A stretch of DNA of 64,000 bases from Dasypus novemcinctus. Its lineage: Eukaryota > Chordata > Mammalia > Cingulata > Dasypodidae. The notes beneath the pieces are model-generated. The model had not been told where the DNA came from, made no database searches, and saw only the letters and a program-made list of their open reading frames with translations. The stretch covers positions 152,707,169-152,771,168 of the forward strand of contig NC_080677.1 in assembly GCF_030445035.2 (NCBI RefSeq), read 5' to 3'. This document shows, in pieces, positions 58,901 through 64,000 of the stretch. Position 1 is the stretch's first letter. Every line of letters starts with the position of its first letter. A program made the translations under genes and the position numbers.

Positions 58901-61900
58901 TATTGTAGGTAGGCAAGAAATTTTCAAACGAATGAATGAATGCTGAGAATAAGATATGACCTGGAAAGTGCTCATTTGGAAGAGCAGTTTCACATGTATG
59001 ATAGGAAGTGGACACCAGTTATAATAGGCTGAGAAGTGCTAGGAGGTTAAGAAATGGAACTAGTGTAGACAACTCTTTCTAGACCTTTGATTAAAGAGGG
59101 TGAGGAAAGGAAGAATGAGAACAGTGGCTAAAAGGCTTGTCTCCCTGTGGTGCCCTCACATGAGCTGTTGTGTATGGAGTGCCATGGGTAGAAAACTTCC
59201 CAGGGCTCCATTTCTCAGCAGAGGGGTCACCTGGATACTAAAACCAGAACTCTAGGCTACCGCACCAGAGAATGGTTTTTATGCTGGGGGTGGGCATCCC
59301 AGGTAGAACTGAGGCAGTTGTTCCCAGGCCAGTTGACTCTTCTGTCTCAGAGGCTTTGAAGTACAGGAAGCTGTTGATGCCTTCTTCTTGCAGGTCCCCA
59401 CACACATGTGAGGGGTCTGGGTACCCAGTACCTTCAGAGACTCAAGATCGATAGGGGAGGCCGTCGCATCTTCTCTGCCATGCGCTCTCTACTGTCCAGC
59501 TCTGCCGCTGGCCCCCCCACAGTCCCTTCTACCTGGGCTCTTTTAAACCTTGCTGTCTTCTTGAGTCTGTGTCTCTTTTTCTGTCTCCCGTGGCTTCTCT
59601 GTCTCCCTGAGGGGAAGTCTGGCCTTTTATACACATCACCAGCCAATGACTGTGTCTCTCTTTTTCTGGCCAGTAGCTGACCAGTCAGAGGAGCTGAAAT
59701 CTGTTCTTAAGCCATTCCCAGCTGTTCTCCCTCTTCCTCTCAGCTGCTCTTCAACACGAATGCCTTGCTTTGCCTGCTTCTGGGTTTGGAGCTGTTCCAA
59801 AGGCGTGAGGGTTTCAGAAGGCTGCTCTTCAGCTTGCCCAGATTATAGAAGGAAAAGGACAATGGCATTTAAAGTAATACTCCAAAGCTAAATAGCTTCA
59901 TTATATTTTGGAAATGTCTCATTACTTCATAACTTTATTTTTATGGTACTTCTGTGAATTGTGATATTTTAAAATGGTATTTAAGGCAATCTGTCTTTAA
60001 GTAGCCTGAGTAGTATCCTTTGAAACATGTGTCAGTCCATATATGGAACAAATATTTGTTCTGTTTACTTTCGGTAGAAACTGCCCAGATGCTCCATTCA
60101 TCACAGCCATGCATTTCCTCGGGAGCCTTTATGTTCCAGGCCCATTTAGTCATCGTGTCGGAATTGATAGCATTATTTGAATTGCTTTGAATTGGTCTGA
60201 GTAGACTTATGACACATTGAGGCTTTTAGGCAGGCCTTAAAAGGTGAACCGCTGGGCCTTGCACTTGTTGAGCTTGGCCTTTGCTGGTCTCTTGGAGGCA
60301 GCCACGTTTCTGCCGTCCTGTGAGCAGACCTGAGCTGCGGCCTCTGGAGCCTGCTGCTCTGACGAGTGCAGAGGGGCTGACTATGCAAGTCGTGCTCACG
60401 CTGTGCTCTGAGAAGCCCTTGAGCAGAGAGCAGCAGGGATCCCGGGGGTGCTCTGAGCACCATGCAGAGTGGACCCCAGTGGGTGAGCTCTTGAAGATAG
60501 AGGGCTTTAGAAGAAATGTTCAGGGCTAACGTGGAATTCAGTTAACTTTTTACTTATTAAAGGAAATTTACCAAGAGAGAAATGCCACCGTTTCACCCTG
60601 CCGGAATTTGTTTTCAATAAGAAAGCAAAAAAGAAAACACTTAATACAATACAAACAAAACTTTGCCTTTAATTCACGTAATTCTGTCTCACACCGCCCC
60701 CCCCCCCCGGGTTTCTGTGGTTGCCATATATTTGTTTACTTCTTTTTTTCCATACCTGTCATCATAATGTGTGCTTTGCATCCAGAATTATTCTATAAAA
60801 TATTTAATGTTGCAGCATTTTGTTATTTTTATGACTGCCTAATAGTCCATTAAATTGATACAGTTAGCTGTTCCCCTATTACTGGGTATAATATATTCCT
60901 GGTTATTTTCTATTGTAAATATACTAGAGTGCTGTCCTGAACCTGTGTATCACCCTTTTTTTTAAAAAAAAAATAGAGTTGAATGATCTTTTTTCCCCCC
61001 AAAGATTTATTTATTTATTCCCCCCTCTCCCTCTCCTCCTGCCCTGTTGTTTTTACTGTTTGTGTTGTCTTCTCTTCTTATTTTTTCTCCTCTAGGATTC
61101 ATGGGGATTTGATTCTGGAGGCCTCTGATGGGGGGAGAGGTTCCCTGTCAATTGTGCCACCTCAGTTCCTGGTTTCTGCTGCGCTTCACCTTGACTCTCC
61201 CCTTGTCTCTCTCTTAATGCGTCATCATTTTGCTTCATGACTCACTTGCACAGGGCACTGGCTCGCCATGCGGGCACTGGTCCGGGCACTTGTGTGGGCA
61301 CTGACTCGCCATGCGGACACAGTTTCTCTTCTTCTTTCTCACCAGGAGGCCCCAGGGATTGAACCCAGGTCCTCCCATATGGTAGGCGGAAGCTCTGTCA
61401 CTTGAGTCACATCCCTTTCCTGTATTACATTCTAATTGTTTCCTTAGGACAACTCACTAGCTGCGTTACTAAGTCAGAAGGTAGAAACATTTTTGATATA
61501 GGTTCTCAGATTAGTTTCCCCCAAATTGTACTAGTCTGCAGAGCTGCCAACTACTCTACTCTTTCCTTTCAGCCTTATCTGCGGTCAGTCTTCATGGATT
61601 AAAGAGCTTTTTTTTTTTGGTGGGGGTGTGTGTATCAGTTTACCTTACATTGCCTTTAATTTATGTTTCTTTGATAAGTAGTAAAGATAAACTTAAAAAA
61701 AATTATTATATAGTTGCTTCTTTTTTGTATTTGTGTTTCTATATATTCTGGAAGGGACTTAAGACTTTTTCAGAGTCTTTTCATGAACTGTTTTTTTTTT
61801 TTTCAATTTGATTTGTAAATCTGGAAAATGTAGGGAACTGAGCTGAATCTGATTTCCTTTAAAATGAGAAACAATAAAAGGAGATCAAAACCAAAAATGG

Positions 61901-64000
61901 AGTCAGGGACTTGTGCAGGAAGTTAAGAAATGGAGAAACCTAGTGTGGACAACTCTTTCTAGAGGTGAGGAAAGGCGGGAGGGGGGGCAGTAGCTGAAAG
62001 GTGTGTCTCCTGTGGTGGCCACCTACGGGCTGTTGTGTATGGAATGCCGTGGGTAGAAAACCTCTCAGGGCACCATTGGGCTCAACCCAGGAGAAATAAA
62101 AACTGCTGGAGAGTTGTAAGCAGGGCGGTGACGCACCCGGGGCTTCGTCATGGGAGGTGGGGGCTCCAGCCACTGGGCGCGTCCCCCACCCCGGGTGTTT
62201 GAGTCGCTCTCTCCCACGGGCATTCTGCGTGGAGGGGATGAGGCACCTGGATGTGCTGGAGGGCGCAGGAGGGAACAGCCCTAGCAAGACTCCAGGAGAC
62301 AGACTGCTGCCAGCTTTTAGGGTGCTATGGTATATTGGCAGTTGTGTTCTTTTTGTTTTTTCCCCATCATTATAAATTGATTTATATTTACATTTTCTGT
62401 AAATGGAATGATACAGTACGCAATACTTTTGTAGTACTTTGTGTCTGGTTTCTGTCACGTAGCATAATGTTTTGTGGTGTTTTTGTTTGTTTTTTTTGAG
62501 CACCGTTAATTAAATGGCAAAATAGTTTTGATTTGGGGAAAGAAGGGATATGGTATGGGCATTATTTTAGTAGTCCCGGTGAAAGGTGAGGTAATGTGCT
62601 GTGGGAGGAGAGATGGAGGAGGAGGATGTGGCAAGAGGGTGGGATAGAAAGGGTTCAAAAGGTATTATGTTTATGAATCAGTGTAAAATAAGGTGGATGG
62701 GAACATTTTATATTTAATGTATTTTCTTATTGCTTTATTACATTCTTAAGATTATATACATTTTATATTTCAGATGAATTTACAACTGATTTTCTGGATT
62801 GGATTGATCAGCTCAATTTGCGATGTGTTTGGCCAAACAGGTAAAAAAATTTTTTTTCTTTTCATAGCTGTCTTTTCATTTCACAATATTGCATCATTCT
62901 TTAGGCAGTTCCTGGCCAGATATGTGGCTTCTTCTGAGCCCTGCTACACCCCATCTCCCTCAGAATAAAAGGCAGAGTCCTCACACGGCCTCCAGGATCT
63001 CACCCCTGCCACCTGGCCGCTCTCATCTTATTCTCTCTCGTGTGCCCTCTTTGCTTTTGCTCAGGCTGTGCCCTCAGCCAGAAGTGCCTCCTCCAGCCCT
63101 TAGCTCCAGTGCTGTCTTCTCAGTGAGCCTTTGCTGGCTGCTGTATTTATAACCACATCCCTTACCGCCCAAACATGCAAACTTCCTTTTCCTGCCCTTT
63201 CCCTGCTTTATTTTTTTTTCTTCTTAGCATTTATCACTTTCTAACATACGATGTGCTTTCTTTATTTTATTCGTCTGTCTCCCATATTAGACTGTAAGCT
63301 CCACATGGATTTTTGTTGGTTTTCTTCACTGCTTTCTTCCTATTGCTTAGAGTATTGTCTGGCATACAAAAGGCTTTAAGTAAATATTTGCTGAGTGAAT
63401 GAATGAATGAGTCCACCAGTGTTCCCAGGCAGTGATCCTCATCCCTTTAAAGTTGTTCCTACCCAACCATTCTGTCTTGACAGCCCTGCTTACTTTGAGT
63501 CTCTGCATCTCTAGTCTCCTTTAACGATGCTTTTGAGGTAGCTGGCTAATCTACCAATAGGCAAACTCCTCTTGTCTTCCATTTTCCTTCGTTTCTTTTA
63601 GTCTTAAGACAGTTCTTCCTAATTCTTCATAACTCAAAAACCCCATATATTGACTTGATGTAGTTGTATTCCAGCCTCCTAAACACATAGCTGAATACCT
63701 GTGGTGCTAATTACCTTGGGGCCAGTCTGCCTGCTGCCCACTAGGCTCCCTCCTGAGTGTCTCGTCTCTTAACTGACCTTGCTTCCCTGTTATCTCATCT
63801 TGAGTTCACAAACTGAAAAGGCATCACTTTTATTTGATAGTACCTGGTTCCACCAGTTGGCTTTCCCCAACACACACTATCTTCTTCCATGTAAGTAACA
63901 TCTGAGCAGTTAGGTCAGAGTAGTGGGCAGCTCTGTGGATGTGAGTGGTAGCAGGTGTCTGTTCTATTTCACTTCACTTCTGAGTCCTGGGTGATAGGAG
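39929..64000 (+). CDS. ITGB1: ITGB1 (integrin beta-1), 5' part: exons 1-2 only
   Basis: Partial gene. Integrin beta-1 is a type I membrane protein that pairs with many alpha subunits to form receptors for collagen, laminin and fibronectin, linking matrix to the actin cytoskeleton. Only coding bases 62,774-62,840 are present; the remaining exons lie beyond the right edge. The call rests on three agreeing signals. First, a CpG-island untranslated exon ends AAG|GTAGGG at 40,129. Second, an acceptor CAG at 62,771-62,773 directly precedes ATG. Third, the 22 encoded residues ([13 protein letters not shown]..., ending FGQT) match the known beta-1 signal peptide and first mature residues at nearly every position. 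The exon then ends in phase 1 before GTAAAA, as in ITGB1 of other mammals. The 22.6 kb first intron is compatible with the large first intron of mammalian ITGB1. Identity was recognised by eye and from memory, not by a search. Confidence 0.95.
41065..41430. repeat. Two MIR SINE fragments, opposite orientations
   Basis: Sense MIR middle part at 41,065-41,145 (CTTCCACTTCCTGATCTGTAAAATAGGAAC). Antisense MIR at 41,160-41,360 (ATTATCTCATTTAATCCTGG, GGGGTAGGTACCGTTTTTAATCCC, CACAGATGAAGAAACCGAGGC). A TGCTCAATAAATATTGACT tail at 41,413-41,431 belongs to another MIR/L2 end. Confidence 0.75.
41606..41703 (-). mobile_element. DAS-I SINE, antisense (ITGB1 intron 1)
   Basis: Reversed short SINE: T-rich tail, GGAGGTACCAGGGATTGAATCC (box B complement), GGGACCTCACACTTGGG, and CTGAGCTACACCCACTCCC (box A complement). 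Confidence 0.85.
41704..46227. other. ITGB1 intron 1, largely unrecognised
   Basis: 4.5 kb of mostly AT-rich sequence. A decayed sense MIR is plausible at 44,880-45,010. An alternating TATACACA-type stretch lies at 43,885-43,925. No exon, RNA gene or firm repeat was found otherwise; it may hold conserved intronic regulatory DNA, which cannot be judged without alignment. Confidence 0.5.
46228..46345 (-). repeat. MIR SINE fragment, antisense
   Basis: AACCAGGCACTCTTTTAAAG, ATCCTCCCAGCGATTCTGAGGTAG and CTTACTGATGAGTAAAATGAA match the reversed MIR order. Confidence 0.6.
46549..46954 (+). mobile_element. ERVL-type LTR (MLT2-like), decayed
   Basis: Starts TGTGATGTTGAATTTCATGTCACC and shows GGTCAAGCAAATACTGGCCTGG, GTCAGTTGATTTTATCTATGGC and CTGTCCTGTTTCTCTCGGGAGGAGATACACA. 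It is the same family as the solo LTR at 15,870 but more diverged. Confidence 0.75.
46955..48235. other. ITGB1 intron 1, nothing recognised
   Basis: 1.3 kb, T-rich then GC-balanced (47,580-48,235). The open frames near 47,586-48,242 lack recognisable protein features. Confidence 0.5.
48236..48510 (+). mobile_element. L1 3' UTR fragment, sense
   Basis: GGGGCATTTTCAGACTTGGGAG, GTGTGAACTACGATGTAAAC and GGGAATCCCCTATGTATATATTTTTTTGA are the sense counterpart of 7,080-7,400 and resemble the end of the L1 at 37.7 kb. Confidence 0.8.
48511..48764. other. ITGB1 intron 1, nothing recognised
   Basis: AT-rich spacer between the sense L1 fragment and the antisense L1. Confidence 0.45.
48765..50303 (-). 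mobile_element. L1, antisense: 3' UTR and ORF2 C-terminal part
   Basis: Begins with a T-run (reverse poly(A)) and a 3' UTR containing two related blocks (CATACATAAACATACATAAAC at 48,818; AGCATACATAAACATTTAAG at 49,038). It continues into reversed ORF2 C-terminal sequence (49,890-50,290: TTTTTGGATAAGGTGTGAGA, AGTTCCATTGGTCTGTGTTTC, TATGCCAGTACCATGCTG). Open frames are broken. ORF2 stops abruptly where a SINE sits. Confidence 0.88.
50304..50717 (-). mobile_element. DAS-III SINE, antisense, inside the antisense L1
   Basis: Reversed full-length copy (T-rich tail, C-run 50,337-50,347, GGTTTGAACCGCGGACC, ending AGTCCGCTTCTCC). It lies exactly between the ORF2-derived and ORF1-derived parts of the L1. 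Confidence 0.95.
50718..52292 (-). mobile_element. L1, antisense: ORF1 start and 5' UTR with tandem monomers
   Basis: Read in reverse, it begins AGCAAGATGGTGGCAGAGTAAGGAG (L1-type 5' end, near 52,280), runs through a 5' UTR, and reaches the N-terminus of an ORF1-like frame (50,855 down to 50,718: [11 protein letters not shown] then a heptad-rich coiled-coil segment). The 5' UTR contains about 390-base tandem units: CCTGCCAGAGGTGG at 51,361 and 51,755, GGCCTCTTTCC at 51,500 and 51,885, CAACCGTCTC at 51,593 and 51,981. A partial third unit lies around 51,200. Confidence 0.82.
52395..52740 (+). mobile_element. L1 3' UTR fragment, sense
   Basis: GTGGGACCCCATATGATGTTAC, CACTTATTGTTTATGTATG and TGAATGAATGATATACTTCAAT are the sense version of the 3' end seen reversed at 48,780-48,900. 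It is a second copy of the same L1 family, just beyond the 5' end of the antisense copy. Confidence 0.78.
52741..53462. other. ITGB1 intron 1, nothing recognised
   Basis: No gene or repeat assigned; GC-balanced at 52,910-53,220. Confidence 0.5.
53463..53572 (+). repeat. MIR SINE fragment
   Basis: GACTGAAAGCTTGGGCTTTGGAGTCAGGCAGG is the MIR head; a short TGATATATAATAAATAATTG end follows. Confidence 0.7.
53573..54311. other. ITGB1 intron 1, nothing recognised
   Basis: AT-rich, no gene or repeat assigned. Confidence 0.5.
54312..54500 (+). repeat. MIR SINE
   Basis: TACCTGGGCAACTTTGGAG, TTATTTAACCTCTCTGTGG, CTTATTTGTAAAACAAGATATTG and ACTTAGAATAACACCTGATAG follow the MIR order. Confidence 0.8.
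54501..55483. other. ITGB1 intron 1, nothing recognised
   Basis: About 1 kb, no gene or repeat assigned. Confidence 0.5.
55491..55910 (-). mobile_element. Dimeric DAS SINE variant, antisense
   Basis: T-rich tail, then a reversed diverged head (GGATTTGATCCTGGAGACTCC), a GATGCGTCACCATCTCGC body, and a second reversed head (GGGATTGAACCCAGGTCC...CACTTGAGCCACATCC). Flanked by CAAGAAT plus T-run at 55,484-55,496 and 55,911-55,923. It differs in body from the DAS-III copies and matches the copy at 60,997. Confidence 0.85.
55924..57124. other. ITGB1 intron 1; GAT microsatellite, possible L2
   Basis: A (GAT)n tract lies at 55,942-55,960. The pyrimidine-rich part from about 56,480 onward may be the diverged 5' continuation of the L2 at 57,125, but I cannot be sure. 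No gene is seen. Confidence 0.45.
57125..57850 (+). repeat. L2 LINE 3' portion, interrupted
   Basis: Two L2 pieces are in order: TTAGTTATGGAATAAAATCTAAGC...ATGGCATTTAAGGCCCCTG (57,183-57,305), and TTTTGCCTGGAATATCTTCTC...CTCCCTGAAGCCTTTGACC...GAGGCACAGATCTTTGCATCC (57,595-57,850). The intervening 290 bases are an unassigned insertion. Confidence 0.65.
57946..58830 (+). pseudogene. Processed ATP6V0E1 retrocopy (whole insertion)
   Basis: This is a cDNA-derived insertion: G+C-rich leader (57,946-58,021), intact frame, then a long 3' UTR reaching the parental polyadenylation region and a poly(A) tract at 58,821-58,833. It is flanked by an 11-base direct repeat, AAAGAATGGTG, at 57,935-57,945 and 58,831-58,841, the hallmark of L1-mediated retroposition. 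An AATAAA lies at 58,629-58,634. Near the 3' end, where I recall the parent mRNA having AATAAA, this copy reads AAGAAA, so its own distal poly(A) signal looks decayed. It sits in ITGB1 intron 1, same strand. It is labelled pseudogene for its mechanism of origin; the coding frame itself is not broken. Confidence 0.92.
58022..58267 (+). CDS. ATP6V0E1 retrocopy ORF (V-ATPase V0 subunit e1-like), intact
   Basis: The 81-residue frame is complete, the same length as vertebrate ATP6V0E1, and differs from human at roughly ten mostly conservative positions by my reading. Subunit e is a small, very hydrophobic protein of the membrane-embedded V0 sector of the proton-pumping V-ATPase. Two membrane segments are visible (about residues 7-27 and 36-56), separated by the conserved [10 protein letters not shown] loop. 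The conserved C-terminal [15 protein letters not shown] region is present and carries the N-glycosylation sequon NET. The start is chosen because the leader GGCAGCAGCCATGG matches the parental gene and has a strong Kozak context; the frame is open further upstream to 57,893, but that part is leader and flank. There are no introns although the parent gene has them, so this is a retrocopy. Intactness suggests recent origin or selection; expression is unknown. Confidence 0.9.
   Translation: MAYNGLTVPLIVLSVFWGFLGFFVPWFIPKGPNRGAVITLLVTCSVCCSLFWLIAILVQLNPLFGPQLKNETIWYLKHHWP
58842..60996. other. ITGB1 intron 1; duplicated segment copy A, otherwise unrecognised
   Basis: Bases 59,041-59,211 closely resemble 61,918-62,076 (see findings). 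A C-run lies at 60,696-60,708. The 60,700-60,960 stretch has the look of old LINE-derived DNA. No gene is seen. Confidence 0.5.
60997..61418 (-). mobile_element. Dimeric DAS SINE variant, antisense
   Basis: Same architecture as the 55,491 copy: (TTTA)n tail, GGATTTGATTCTGGAGGCC, body with GCGTCATCATTTTGC, second head GGGATTGAACCCAGGTCCTCC. The body contains short tandem units of CGCCATGCGGGCACTGG/GCGGACAC type near 61,262-61,320. Confidence 0.85.
61419..62770. other. ITGB1 intron 1; duplicated segment copy B, otherwise unrecognised
   Basis: 61,918-62,076 is the second copy of the 59,041-59,211 segment. T-runs occur at 61,609-61,618 and 61,790-61,803. No gene is recognised before the exon 2 acceptor. 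Confidence 0.5.
62774..62840 (+). CDS. ITGB1: ITGB1 exon 2: start codon and signal peptide
   Basis: This 67-base exon holds 22 codons plus one base of the next codon (phase 1), then donor GTAAAA. It encodes the signal peptide: a short polar start (MNLQ), a hydrophobic core of roughly residues 5-15 ([11 protein letters not shown]), and a small residue, G20, before Q21. In known beta-1 proteins, signal peptidase cleaves just before this glutamine. Compared with the human sequence as remembered, P5 is L, V15 is I, the second Cys of the CC pair (residue 17) is Asp (codon GAT), and A20 is G. The Asp is the odd one, a charged residue four positions before the expected cleavage site. The open frame continues past the donor only into intron sequence (GKKIFFLF...), so the longer open frame is not coding. 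Confidence 0.95.
62841..64000 (+). other. ITGB1: ITGB1 intron 2 (beginning only)
   Basis: The intron opens at GTAAAAAAAT (62,841) and runs off the window. It contains an L2 3' end (about 62,935-63,413). From 63,414 to 64,000 it is pyrimidine-rich and I recognise no exon or repeat with confidence. Confidence 0.85.
62935..63413 (+). repeat. L2 LINE 3' end (ITGB1 intron 2)
   Basis: A long, ordered L2 match: CCACCTGGCCGCTCTCATCT, TTTATCACTTTCTAACATACG, TTAGACTGTAAGCTCCACATGG, AGTATTGTCTGGCATACAAAAGG, ending TAAATATTTGCTGAGTGAATGAATGAATGAG. Confidence 0.85.

Larger units (their letters stand above)
40130..62773 (+). other. ITGB1: ITGB1 intron 1 (22.6 kb)
   Basis: The intron runs from GTAGGG (40,130) to ATATTTCAG (62,773). 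It hosts four DAS SINEs, all antisense to the gene, an antisense L1 about 3.5 kb long, two sense L1 3' fragments, MIR and L2 fossils, an ERVL-type LTR and a sense ATP6V0E1 retrocopy. The acceptor has a weak pyrimidine tract: the bases before CAG are mostly T and A, with few C. Confidence 0.9.

Overview
This window is mammalian nuclear DNA, almost certainly from an armadillo (Xenarthra; Dasypus is the best guess). The pointer is the repeat content. At least fourteen copies of the tRNA-derived DAS SINE families, known only from armadillos, lie on both strands, several with exact target-site duplications. Alongside them are old placental-wide MIR, L2, hAT, MaLR and ERVL repeats, and L1 copies sharing a distinctive long 3' region. 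No operons, phage, CRISPR arrays or bacterial genes are present. Most short open reading frames here are SINE, L1, microsatellite or CpG-island artefacts.

The one multi-exon gene recognised is the 5' end of ITGB1 (integrin beta-1), on the + strand. Its promoter and untranslated exon 1 sit in a strong CpG island (about 39,600-40,950; exon 1 about 39,929-40,129). A 22.6 kb intron 1 follows (40,130-62,773). Exon 2 (62,774-62,840) carries the start codon and the signal peptide and ends in phase 1. The rest of the gene lies beyond the right edge.

Inside intron 1, in the same orientation, is a full-length processed retrocopy of ATP6V0E1 (57,946-58,830). Its 81-residue reading frame is intact, and it has a poly(A) tract and an 11-base target-site duplication. 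It encodes a complete V-ATPase V0 subunit e-like protein. Whether it is expressed cannot be told from sequence.

The left 39 kb is intergenic. In order it holds: SINEs, a hAT element and a MaLR LTR (1-4.4 kb); a small GC-rich island with paired TGACTCA sites at 6.44-6.9 kb; an antisense L1 3' region (7.05-8.57 kb); MIR and L2 fossils and a large TTCC microsatellite (to 10.6 kb); an ERV LTR (11.9-12.2 kb); a HAL1-type element split by an ERVL solo LTR with a perfect 5-base duplication (13.6-16.5 kb); an L1 3' half split by a dimeric SINE (16.9-19.0 kb); a SINE-rich zone (22.4-34.3 kb); a 3.1 kb L1 tail (34.7-37.8 kb); then sparse sequence up to the promoter. Intron 1 holds four DAS SINEs, all antisense to ITGB1, and an antisense L1 with tandem about 390-bp 5' UTR monomers.

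I found no sign of a new multi-gene system. The most rewarding items are the intact ATP6V0E1 retrocopy, the second GC-rich island, the lineage-specific L1 architecture and an unusual aspartate in the ITGB1 signal peptide.
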